From: Candidatus Sphingomonas phytovorans
GTDB taxonomy: Bacteria > Pseudomonadota > Alphaproteobacteria > Sphingomonadales > Sphingomonadaceae
Assembly (NCBI GenBank): GCA_029202385.1
Contig: CP119314.1
Span: 3,350,501 to 3,414,500 of the forward strand
Direction of reading: 5' to 3'
Length of the DNA stretch: 64,000 nucleotides
The stretch's first letter is position 1. Each line of letters begins with the position of its first letter. Both the position numbers and the translations under genes were made by a program. The notes under the pieces were generated by a model. It had not been told where the DNA came from and searched no databases. It saw only the letters and a list, made by a program, of their open reading frames with translations. This document shows positions 54,254 through 61,988 of this stretch, piece after piece.

Positions 54254-54294
54254 TCTATACGAAGAGCTTCGTAGGAGTCAACGAAGACTTTCGT
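54254..54294 (-). promoter_or_regulatory. blaI promoter with twin dyad operators
   Basis: On the minus strand TTGACT (54281-54276) and TATAGA (54259-54254) are spaced by 16 bases, a good sigma-70 promoter. Two dyads cover it: TACGAAG-AG-CTTCGTA (54258-54273), between the boxes, and ACGAA-GACT-TTCGT (54281-54294), at and beyond the -35 box. Their centres are 22 bases apart, two helical turns, so two repressor dimers would bind on one face. Transcription should start about 5 bases before the ATG at 54244, leaving almost no leader. Confidence 0.75.
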
Positions 54295-54728
54295 AGATTG
54301 TTGCAGACGGCGGGCGGGAGGGCCTCGCCTGCCCGAGCGGACCGACCAGATCCTTGGATCAGGTCGATCGACCACAGCGACGCCATCAACGCACCGAGGA
54401 TCGCCGCATTGACCCGCCGGGCCGAAAAAGCGTGCCGTTCGGCGGTTCGGCGCGACAGTCGCGACAGGAGGCCGGACACTCAGCGCATTCCGGGCGGAGC
54501 GGCCGTGCGTCCGCGATAGCCGCGGCGCATGAAGGCCGAATGCCCTGGAAACCCGCCGGACGCGGAAACTGCGCCAGCGACGGATACATCCCGACGCGAC
54601 GACACGCGTCCGAAGGATGCCCCCGGACCGGCGCGGGAACCCGATGCGGCCGACCTGCCGCCCGGGCTCTACTGATCCGTCGCGGGCCAGCTTGCTGATG
54701 GCGCGGTGCTCCTGCTAAGCATCGCGGG
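54295..54728 (+). other. Gap upstream of the PadR-like gene, with one possible tiny gene
   Basis: About 430 bases with no strong gene. A 48-residue frame at 54529-54675 (begins MKAECPGNPPDAETAPATD, ends ADLPPGLY) is hydrophilic and rich in Asp and Pro, and could be a small conserved protein, but lacks a clear ribosome site. No terminator or RNA gene was seen. Confidence 0.3.
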
Positions 54729-55292
54729 ATGGGAACGCCGTTGGTTGATCGCGACCTGAGCCTTACCGATCACGAGGGCACCTTCCTGGCGCTGGTGCTG
54801 CGGATCCAGCCGGTCACCGCCTATCTCGTCTCCAAAATCTATGACGGTTCGCCCGTCAGCAACTTCAACACAAGCAAGGGCAAGATCTATCCGCTCATCC
54901 GGCGGCTCGCGGAACGCGGCCTGCTCGACAAGCAGGCCGTCGAAGGCGATGCGCGCGGCACCGAGCAGCTGAGCTGCACCGCCCTCGGCGAGGAAGCGGT
55001 GCGCGCCTGGGTGAAGGAGATACGGCCGGCGCATATGCTGCTCGAGGATCCGCTGCGCACCAAGGTCCAGTCTTTCGACCTGCTGACCGAACGCGAACGG
55101 ATCGAGTGGATCTTCGAAACCAGGCAATTGCTCATTGCCCAGGTCGAGGCGCTCGAGCGCTATGAGGAAGGCGTCTCGGTACCGTTCAAGGCCTTCGTCC
55201 ACGACAATGCCATGCGCTCGATCCGCGCCCGTATCGAATGGCTCGACGCCATGCTGAGCGCATTGCCGCGCAACGACACGGCCACTCGCTAG
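54729..55292 (+). CDS. PadR-family transcriptional regulator
   Basis: A 187-residue protein. The N-terminal winged helix reads LSLTDHEGTFLALVLRIQPV, AYLVSKIYDG, GKIYPLIRRLAERGLL and is followed by a C-terminal helical dimerisation part (about 100-187, DLLTERERIEWIFETRQLLI, LERYEEG). PadR-type repressors usually respond to phenolic compounds or other stress signals. The end overlaps by four bases the convergent LytTR regulator gene. The target is not evident from the context. Confidence 0.8.
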   Translation: MGTPLVDRDLSLTDHEGTFLALVLRIQPVTAYLVSKIYDGSPVSNFNTSKGKIYPLIRRLAERGLLDKQAVEGDARGTEQLSCTALGEEAVRAWVKEIRPAHMLLEDPLRTKVQSFDLLTERERIEWIFETRQLLIAQVEALERYEEGVSVPFKAFVHDNAMRSIRARIEWLDAMLSALPRNDTATR

Positions 55293-56083
55293 TCCGGGGG
55301 AATCCGGTCGTTGGCGATCATGTCGCGGACAGTCCGGCGATAGCTGCGTCCCACCGGCAGCTTGTTTCCGGCATCGGTGCTGAGCTGATAGCTGCCTGTC
55401 GCCAGTCGCCGCACTGACGAAATACGCTCCCGATTGACGATATAGGAGCGGTGGATCCTGGCGAAGCGCTGGGTATCGAGCTGCTCGAGCAACGCGGTCA
55501 GCGATTCGCGGTGAAGATAATTGGCGTCGCCGAGATGCAGCCGGACATATTCGCCCTCCGCGGCGACCCAGTCGACCCGGTCGAGATCGACACGCACCGT
55601 CTCACCCCGGCGCTGCACCCAGATATGGCGGGATTCGGCAACGTCGCCCGCCCGCTCCCGGCGCAGCGCGTCGAGCTGGCCCGCCAGCTCGTTGAGCCGG
55701 GCCCGGGCGCTGCGGTCCTCGATCGAGCGACGGATGCGGTCGATCGCAGTCTGCAATCGGCCAAGCCGGATCGGCTTGGTGAGGAAATCGATCGCCCCTG
55801 CTTCGAACGCCGTCGCGGCGAAATGCGGATAGGCAGTGACGAACACGATCAGCGGCGCAGCTTCGCCGACGCGGGCCAGTTCCTCCACCACATCGAATCC
55901 GTCGAGCGCCGGCATCTCGACGTCGAGCAGCACCGCATCGGGGGCACAGGCAGCAATCTCGGCCAGTGCCGCGGTACCGTTGGCCGCCGTGCCGACGATT
56001 TCCACCCCTTCGATCCGGCCAAGCAGGTCCTGCAGCCGCTGGATCGCCAGCAATTCGTCGTCGCAAAGGAGAAGCCGGATCAT
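55289..56083 (-). CDS. LytTR-family response regulator
   Basis: A 264-residue response regulator. The receiver domain (about 1-120) has CDDE, the phosphoacceptor Asp54 (AVLLDVEMPALDGF), and the switch Lys in FLTKPIRLG. The LytTR DNA-binding domain (about 155-258) reads VDWVAAEGEYVRLHLGDANY, YLHRESLTALLEQL, RFARIHRSYIVNRE. It binds DNA as direct repeats upstream of its targets. The sensor kinase gene lies four bases upstream of its start on the same strand, so the two form one two-component system. Signals are unknown. Confidence 0.94.
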   Translation of the reverse strand: MIRLLLCDDELLAIQRLQDLLGRIEGVEIVGTAANGTAALAEIAACAPDAVLLDVEMPALDGFDVVEELARVGEAAPLIVFVTAYPHFAATAFEAGAIDFLTKPIRLGRLQTAIDRIRRSIEDRSARARLNELAGQLDALRRERAGDVAESRHIWVQRRGETVRVDLDRVDWVAAEGEYVRLHLGDANYLHRESLTALLEQLDTQRFARIHRSYIVNRERISSVRRLATGSYQLSTDAGNKLPVGRSYRRTVRDMIANDRIPPD

Positions 56084-56087
56084 CGCC

Positions 56088-57170
56088 TCACCCCGCCGTC
56101 GACCAGGGGATTTCGATGGTCACCATGAAGCCCCCGTCGCTCTGCCGCTCGGCGAGGAAGTGACAATTCCGCGCGAAGCGCGCGCGCAGCCGATCCGCGA
56201 CATTGGTCAGGCCGACGCCAGTGCCCCTGACGCACGACGTCCCGCCCACCGGCGCGCTATTGCACACGGTGATGCGCAACCATTCGCCCTCGCGCCGCGC
56301 GGCGATGCGCAGCATGATCGGCTCAAGGCTGGTCGCGACCGCATGGCGCACGGCATTCTCCACCAGCGGCTGAGTGACGAGGCTCGGCACCAGCGCAGAC
56401 CGGACATCTTCGGGAACATCGATCTCGACCTTCAGCCGATCGGGAAACCGCAACTCCTCGATCGACAGGTAAAGCGACTGGAGCTCGATCTCCTTTTCCA
56501 GCGGGATGTCCTCATGTGGATCGAGCGACAGGCCGGCGCGCAGGAAATCGGCAAGGTTTTCCACCATCGCCTCGGCACTCTCCGCCTCGCGCCGGGAGAT
56601 CAATGCCGCGATCGAATTGAGCGTATTGAACATGAAATGCGGGTTGAGCTGGTACCGCAACGCGCGGAGCTGGGCAGCATGGGCGATGCGCTGCAGACGG
56701 GCGATCCGCCGCTCCCGGTCACTCAGCTCGAGGCTGCTGGTGACGGCGACCAGCAAGGCGCACAGCGCGGCGTAGGACCAGAACCATTGCAGCAGTGCGA
56801 CGACATAAAGGCCTGTCGAGAAGGAATCCATGTTCGATTCGGGGACCAGCCAGTCGAAGATCACGAGGTTCGCCGCGCCATGGAGGGCGCAGCCGACAAG
56901 CGCCGCGACCAGGGCAGCGATCAGCTTGACCTTCATCGATCGGCTGGCGAAGCGCCGAAGCTGGTTGGCGATGACGAAGGACAGGCCAATCGCGATAATC
57001 GTCACGTAGAGGCGCGGCAGGAGGTAGGACAGCTTCTCCTCGTCGCCCATGTTCAGCCGGCGCATCAGCGTCAGGATCGAAAATTGCGTCGTCCAGAACA
57101 GCAGGATGAACCAGATCATCGTGCGCCGGATCGCCCGGACGCTCTCATTCTCCTGCGGAAGGGATTCCAT
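56088..57170 (-). CDS. LytS-family sensor histidine kinase
   Basis: A 360-residue membrane histidine kinase from ATG 57170. Four membrane segments (about 15-150) are followed by a short coiled linker (SSLELSDRERRIARLQR), a His_kinase region with the conserved H in LRYQLNPHFMFNTLNSIAAL, and an ATPase domain with QPLVENAVRHAV (N box) and GTGVGLTNVADRL (G box). It has no extracytoplasmic sensor domain, so it may sense the membrane itself. It is the partner of the LytTR regulator downstream. Confidence 0.92.
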   Translation of the reverse strand: MESLPQENESVRAIRRTMIWFILLFWTTQFSILTLMRRLNMGDEEKLSYLLPRLYVTIIAIGLSFVIANQLRRFASRSMKVKLIAALVAALVGCALHGAANLVIFDWLVPESNMDSFSTGLYVVALLQWFWSYAALCALLVAVTSSLELSDRERRIARLQRIAHAAQLRALRYQLNPHFMFNTLNSIAALISRREAESAEAMVENLADFLRAGLSLDPHEDIPLEKEIELQSLYLSIEELRFPDRLKVEIDVPEDVRSALVPSLVTQPLVENAVRHAVATSLEPIMLRIAARREGEWLRITVCNSAPVGGTSCVRGTGVGLTNVADRLRARFARNCHFLAERQSDGGFMVTIEIPWSTAG

Positions 57171-57343
57171 CGTCACATGCACCAGCCATCGTAGCCAGCG
57201 ACCGCTTGACCGGTAAACAGCACCTTCGTGACGTTGATCGGGCTCAACGTGCCGTTCGCGCCATTTATGCCGTTCGTCCGGGGCTGAACGCCGTTCGCGG
57301 CATCCCGGATGAGACGCCATGTCGCCCGACTATCATATATTGC

Positions 57344-57763
57344 ATGCACGGTACCGCCCCTCGTTCCGATGTTGGATCCCACGCGCCGGTCACGTCGATT
57401 CCGGACGAGGAAGGGCGTCGTCCGCTGATCAAGCGAGGCTCGCTGACCGCGACCTTCGATCCGGTCGAGGTTTGCTGGAATGGCCGGCCAGTGCCGTTGT
57501 CTCCACTTGAGGCGGCGATCGTGGTGAAGCTGATCAAGCGTGGCCGTGCCACCTGGTCCGATCTGCGCAACCTGCTCGTTGAGAACAATGCTCAGCCGGA
57601 TACCTGCGAAGTGCTGGTGTTCCGTATCCGCCGCAAATTCGCTGCGATGGGCGCGAACAAGCCGATCGAAACGATTCGCGGCTGGGGCCTGCGCCTGCGG
57701 GTCGAGCATGACGCGCGCGGATCGAGCTCGCTGTGGATCGGGGCGACCGAGGTCATGGACTGA
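57344..57763 (+). CDS. Orphan OmpR-type winged-helix protein without receiver domain
   Basis: A 139-residue protein from ATG 57344; the frame is open upstream but without protein-like content. After a 35-residue disordered segment, residues about 40-135 form a trans_reg_C winged helix: FDPVEVCWNGRPVPLSPLEA, KLIKRGRATWSDLRNLLVEN, and IETIRGWGLRLRVE in the wing. No phosphoacceptor domain is present. It is divergent from the LytS kinase gene, and the 170 bases between them probably hold promoters for both. It may act as an auxiliary DNA-binding protein; the target is unknown. Confidence 0.75.
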   Translation: MHGTAPRSDVGSHAPVTSIPDEEGRRPLIKRGSLTATFDPVEVCWNGRPVPLSPLEAAIVVKLIKRGRATWSDLRNLLVENNAQPDTCEVLVFRIRRKFAAMGANKPIETIRGWGLRLRVEHDARGSSSLWIGATEVMD

Positions 57764-57819
57764 ACCGCCGGGACGTGTAGCCCTCTACGGACGGGACAAC
57801 GGCCGCAAGGGACTGACGT

Positions 57820-60408
57820 TCAGCCCCCGATCAGCGCGATCAGGTCGATCATCGCGCGGGCAGCAGGCAGCCCGGGCGGCGTCGCGACGTAGCGCGGTTG
57901 CCAGTCGGGGTGGAACTTCGCCTTGAACGACCGGAGCCCCGCGAACCCGTACAGCGCTTCGCCATGGCCGTAGATGGCATGGCCAATCCGCGACCAACCC
58001 GGCGCGAGCCGCCCGCCGCCCAGCCCCGACAAGGGCGCCATGCCCAGGTTGAAGCGGCGATAGCCCTCCACCTCGCCCCATTGCATCAGCCGCACGAGCA
58101 GCAGATCCATCGTGCCATAGGGCGTGTCGGGGAAATGCCGCATCAGGTCGACCGACAATTCGTGGCGGTTCCGCGTCGCCCAGATATTGGCGAAGGCAAT
58201 GATGCGATCCTCCTGCCACAACACCGCGCAATCGAACCGGACCAGGTAATCGGGATCGAAGCGCCCGATGCTGAAACGCTTCTCTGCCCCGGCCTTGCCG
58301 CGCAGCCACGCATCGGACACCTCCTTCAACGCCGGGCCATAGGCGGCGACGTTCGCGACAGGCAGTATCTCGAACCGCAGCCCGGCCGCCTCGGCCCGAC
58401 GCACCGAATGACGCAGCGACTTGCCGGTGGGGCCGTCGAGCGAGAAGGGGTCGAGCGGGACATGCGCCTCCTCCCCATATTTCATCGTCTGCAGGCCGAG
58501 TTCGACCAGCAATGGCAGCATGTCGGTGCTTGCCTGATAGAAGCAGAGCCGGCCATGCGCCGCATCGCATTCCGCACGGATTCTCCAGACCAGCTCGGAC
58601 CAGGCGGCCACCGGGCCGACCGGGTCCCCCATTACGACCCAGGTGCGGCCCTGCACGCGGTACATCAGGAAGGCATCGGCCGAAGCCGAAACGATGAAAT
58701 GCTTGTCGCCGGTATAGGCGAGCGCCGCGTCGGCGCGGGAAGAAACGGCGAAGGCGCGATCGGCGATCTCGCGCGCCAGCACGCTTTCGCCATGCGCGCG
58801 CACCGGCGCAGCGAGCAGCCGCCACGCCGCCACCGCGACGAGGACGACGACCGCGCCGACGCTCGCCCGCAGGAAGCGGGGGGCATTGCCCCGCCAGGCG
58901 AATTCCCACCACAGGTCGGTCGAATAGGGCACGCGCTTGTACGCGAAGAAGCCTGCCCACAGGCTGAGCGCGAGCGCTACCATCGCCGCGGCGAGCCACA
59001 GGCGCTGGAACGGCGCGTCGAACACACCGGCGCGGCGGTAAAAAGCGGGGCGGCAATATTGCAGGATGCCCGCGATCACCGTCAGGATCGCCGCTTCCTC
59101 ATAATCCACGCCCTTCAGGATCGAGAAGACAGCCCCCCCGACCAGCAGCAGCCGCGCGGCGATGAAGCCGCTGCGCAGCCGCGCGTTGATCGCTGGCGAC
59201 ACCATGATCAGCACGGTGCCCGCCAGGCTCGCCGAGAAATGCGATGCCTCGATAAAGGGCAGCGGCAGGACGTCAGCCAGCCAGAAGATGCGGTCGCGCG
59301 CGGCGGGCAGCGCCCCCGACACAAGCAGCACCAGGCCGCCGGTGAAGACGAGTGCCGCGAGCAGAGGCGGGGCCAGCGCCCGGCTTGCCTGCTCGACCAT
59401 CGACACGCCGACCGCGATCGGGTGGCGCAGGCGCCGCCCTTCGAGCACGCCCAGCAACCCGGCCGCGGTGGCAAGCGGCAACAGGTAATAGATGACGCGG
59501 TACAGCAGCAGCGCGGCGAACAGACCCGGCCGGTCGCCGGGCACCGTCGCCAGCATCACTGCCTCGAACACGCCGATACCGCCCGGCACATGAGTCACCA
59601 GTATCGCCACGAGCCCGACCGCATAGGCGACAAGGAACAGGTCGAGCGGCGGTGCCGAGGCGGCGGGCAACAGCACGTACAACGTCGTCGCGGCAAGCAA
59701 CAGGTCGAGCGCCGCCACCCCGATCTGCGCCGACAGGATCGGGAGCGACGGGACCGGCAGGACGAAATCGCCCCAGCCAATCCGTTTGCGCCCGGATGCG
59801 CGCACGGCGAACAGCAGGACGATGCCCCCAAGCAGCGCGGCGCCGGCGAGGTGACCGGCAAGCGGCGCGATCGTGACGATGCCAAGTTCGATCGGCGTCG
59901 CGGCGAAGAAGAGCGCGGCCGCCCCGACCACGGCGACCCCGCCCCAGAAGGTCGCCGAGGCGAGCAGGGTCACCCGCGCGACATCGCCGAGCTCAAGCCC
60001 GGCGGTCGCATAGACCCGGTAGCGCGCCGATCCGCCCGTCAGCAGCGAGAGGCCGAGATTATGGCTGACGGTATAGCTGGTGAAGGAGGCCAGCGCCGCC
60101 GTTCGCCAGGGCAGCGGTCGCCCGATCGCACGGAGCGCCAGCACATCGTAGAACGTCAGGCAGAGATAGCTGCCGACCGTCAGCGCAAGGGCAAGACCGA
60201 TCGAGCCGTCCGGGATCGCGTGCAGCGCGGCCCGTACTTCCTTGAGCCTGACCTCGGCGAGCAGCCCGCGGAGCGCGGCAAACCCGAGCAGCGCGACCGC
60301 CAGCACCGCGGCGGCGACCAGCCAGCGGCGATGCCGGAGCATCCACTGCGCCGTGCCCGATCGCGCCTTGGCGTGGATCAGACGCGTTTCCAGATCTGCG
60401 ACTTGCAC
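57820..60408 (-). CDS. mprF: MprF/LpiA: lysyl-phosphatidylglycerol synthase and flippase
   Basis: An 862-residue membrane protein. GTG 60408 has a strong CGGAGGG site; a TTG at 60429 is the alternative, and both overlap the DUF2147 gene. The N-terminal flippase part (about 25-500) has around 14 membrane segments with SYTVSHNLGLSLLTGGSARY and VTHVPGGIGVFEAVML. The C-terminal soluble part (about 535-855) is the DUF2156 synthase domain: DKHFIVSASADAFLMYRVQG, VVMGDPVGP, LRHSVRRAEAAGLRFEIL, YRRFNLGMAPLSGL. It transfers an amino acid (usually lysine) from tRNA to phosphatidylglycerol and flips the product outward, which lowers surface charge and gives resistance to cationic peptides and acid. Confidence 0.95.
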   Translation of the reverse strand: MQVADLETRLIHAKARSGTAQWMLRHRRWLVAAAVLAVALLGFAALRGLLAEVRLKEVRAALHAIPDGSIGLALALTVGSYLCLTFYDVLALRAIGRPLPWRTAALASFTSYTVSHNLGLSLLTGGSARYRVYATAGLELGDVARVTLLASATFWGGVAVVGAAALFFAATPIELGIVTIAPLAGHLAGAALLGGIVLLFAVRASGRKRIGWGDFVLPVPSLPILSAQIGVAALDLLLAATTLYVLLPAASAPPLDLFLVAYAVGLVAILVTHVPGGIGVFEAVMLATVPGDRPGLFAALLLYRVIYYLLPLATAAGLLGVLEGRRLRHPIAVGVSMVEQASRALAPPLLAALVFTGGLVLLVSGALPAARDRIFWLADVLPLPFIEASHFSASLAGTVLIMVSPAINARLRSGFIAARLLLVGGAVFSILKGVDYEEAAILTVIAGILQYCRPAFYRRAGVFDAPFQRLWLAAAMVALALSLWAGFFAYKRVPYSTDLWWEFAWRGNAPRFLRASVGAVVVLVAVAAWRLLAAPVRAHGESVLAREIADRAFAVSSRADAALAYTGDKHFIVSASADAFLMYRVQGRTWVVMGDPVGPVAAWSELVWRIRAECDAAHGRLCFYQASTDMLPLLVELGLQTMKYGEEAHVPLDPFSLDGPTGKSLRHSVRRAEAAGLRFEILPVANVAAYGPALKEVSDAWLRGKAGAEKRFSIGRFDPDYLVRFDCAVLWQEDRIIAFANIWATRNRHELSVDLMRHFPDTPYGTMDLLLVRLMQWGEVEGYRRFNLGMAPLSGLGGGRLAPGWSRIGHAIYGHGEALYGFAGLRSFKAKFHPDWQPRYVATPPGLPAARAMIDLIALIGG

Positions 60409-60785
60409 AGGAACCCTCCGATAAGACAACCGGAGATCTTCAGCGTATCAGGCGCGAGCCTTTGTATTCGCGAAGAGAAGCTGTGCCCCATGTCCGGCAC
60501 ATAAACGGTGCCGGCCCAGCGATCGAGTCCGATCTTGCGATAGTCCTTCAGCAGTTCGATGCCGACCAGCTTGTCGATCCCGGCATCGCGCGCATCGGCC
60601 TCGGCAACGGGCGTGGCGGCGGCGATCGCGCCGCACAGCGCATCTCCGCAAGCCATGGTGCGCACGCGGAGCGTGCCCTTCGGGTTCTGCCACAGCCCGA
60701 TCGGCATGTCGCGAGTGGCTGTCGTCCCGGCAAAGACAGGCGTGGCGACAAGGGCGAGCATCAGGATGAGGAGTCGCAAGGTCAT
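60378..60785 (-). CDS. Secreted DUF2147-family protein
   Basis: A 135-residue protein with a signal peptide (MTLRLLILMLALVATPVFAG) and a DUF2147 domain: MPIGLWQNPKGTLRVRTMAC, CGAIAA, and DTLKISGCLIGGFLCKSQIW at the end, with cysteines likely to pair. The family is periplasmic and has no known function. It overlaps the AcvB-like gene by four bases (ATGA) and the mprF gene by 31 bases, so it is embedded in the lipid-modification operon. That position suggests a role in lysyl-phosphatidylglycerol metabolism or sensing, by inference only. Confidence 0.85.
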   Translation of the reverse strand: MTLRLLILMLALVATPVFAGTTATRDMPIGLWQNPKGTLRVRTMACGDALCGAIAAATPVAEADARDAGIDKLVGIELLKDYRKIGLDRWAGTVYVPDMGHSFSSRIQRLAPDTLKISGCLIGGFLCKSQIWKRV

Positions 60786-61552
60786 GACGGGATACTCTTG
60801 GGCAGGACCGGGCGCAGCGCGCCGAGGATCGTCGGGATCAGCCGGGCCGGATCATTGTTGAGGAAATGCCCCCCGGGTAGTTCGATGCGCCGCGCGACCC
60901 CGCCAAGCAGCGGGCACAGGCTGTCGGTCTCGCGCGCGCCATAGATGCAGGTCAGCGGCGCCCAGGACAGGGTCCGTGCCGCGTCGATCGCCTGCGCGTC
61001 GGGCGTGCCGCGATAGGCGAGGCTGGTCGGATCGGCACGGAAGAACACGCTCCGTCCCGGCACCACCAGCACGATCGCGGCGACCTTCGCACGGAGATCG
61101 GCCGGCAGCCGGGCGATGCCGGTACCGATGATATCCGACCCGAACGACTGTCCGACCAGCACGACCCGGTCGGCATGCGCCCGCTCCAGCGCGGCCCGCA
61201 CGGTGCCGGCGACCAAGTCATCGACCTCGCCGCGGTTGCGGCGCCGGCCGAAGATCGTCGGGGAATTCACCCCCATCACCGGGATGCCCTGCGCGGCGAG
61301 CGCGCTGGTGACGTGCGGCCCCATGCCGAACCGAAGCCCCATATCACCCGAGAAGAACAGGCCGACGACCGGCACCCGCTCCTGGCCGAAATGGCCGAAC
61401 TGGTGGATTGGATCGCGGTCGAAGAAACCGGCGATGCCCGCCAGCGCCAGCAGCGCGGCGACGATCAGCAACGCCCCACCACCCAGCCAGCGCAGGGCGC
61501 GGCGGGCCGGACGGCGGCGGATCGGGCGATCGACAAGACGCGGCATTTCCAT
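60782..61552 (-). CDS. AcvB/VirJ-like periplasmic lysyl-phosphatidylglycerol hydrolase
   Basis: A 256-residue protein from ATG 61552, anchored by an N-terminal membrane segment (about 20-45, LGGGALLIVAALLALAGIAG). The VirJ/AcvB alpha/beta-hydrolase domain has GLFFSGDMG, the nucleophile elbow VLVGQSFGSD, an aspartate region in CIYGARETDSLCP, and the histidine in ELPGGHFLNND. AcvB/AtvA proteins of Agrobacterium and Rhizobium are encoded with LpiA (MprF) and hydrolyse lysyl-phosphatidylglycerol. Co-transcription with mprF here fits a synthesis and turnover pair that sets the amount of this lipid. Confidence 0.88.
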   Translation of the reverse strand: MEMPRLVDRPIRRRPARRALRWLGGGALLIVAALLALAGIAGFFDRDPIHQFGHFGQERVPVVGLFFSGDMGLRFGMGPHVTSALAAQGIPVMGVNSPTIFGRRRNRGEVDDLVAGTVRAALERAHADRVVLVGQSFGSDIIGTGIARLPADLRAKVAAIVLVVPGRSVFFRADPTSLAYRGTPDAQAIDAARTLSWAPLTCIYGARETDSLCPLLGGVARRIELPGGHFLNNDPARLIPTILGALRPVLPKSIPS

Positions 61553-61988
61553 CGCTCGCACCTAGGCTCAGGGGTCTGACGGTGTAGTGGATGCTTCGTG
61601 AAAAAACCGTCATCCGGTTTCGCGACGCGGCAGGCCGCGCGTCGCCCGCGTCGTTAGTCGCGCTTTCGTACCGACAAGTCGAACTTTGCTTCTCATATCC
61701 CATCGAATCGATAGGAATAGAGTCGTTCGATCAGCATGATCATATTGCCTGATCGATCGCGACCCGTAACCCGGCAAGGAGCCCGCGAATATGCGCAGCG
61801 ATTGCTTTCACCTGCCATCCGGAACTGCTTGAACAACAACAGGTCAAGAATGATCAGCTCTTGATCAATAGCTTATAACGCGCGGTCCGTGCGGCGTATT
61901 GTTGCGTCTTTAGCCTCGGCATCGATTGATTCCGGGAACGGAGAGCTGTGCCGTTCGCGGATCGAACATGAAAAGGGTATGACAAACA
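61553..61988. other. Intergenic region between divergent AcvB operon and TonB receptor
   Basis: About 435 bases, more A/T-rich than the coding parts. It must hold promoters for both directions. Several short dyads occur (for instance TTGATCAA near 61861), but I could not settle on promoter boxes. No frame with a ribosome site was seen. An AAAAGGG site precedes the receptor ATG. Confidence 0.4.

Noticed and set aside
57173..57312. Minus-strand frame between lytS and the winged-helix gene
   Set aside because: A stretch with NGINGANGTLSPINV looks protein-like, but there is no start or family match and it lies in the divergent promoter region.
57898..60504. 868-codon plus-strand frame opposite mprF
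   Set aside because: Arg/Gln/Asp-rich antisense shadow without any protein pattern; mprF on the other strand is unmistakable.
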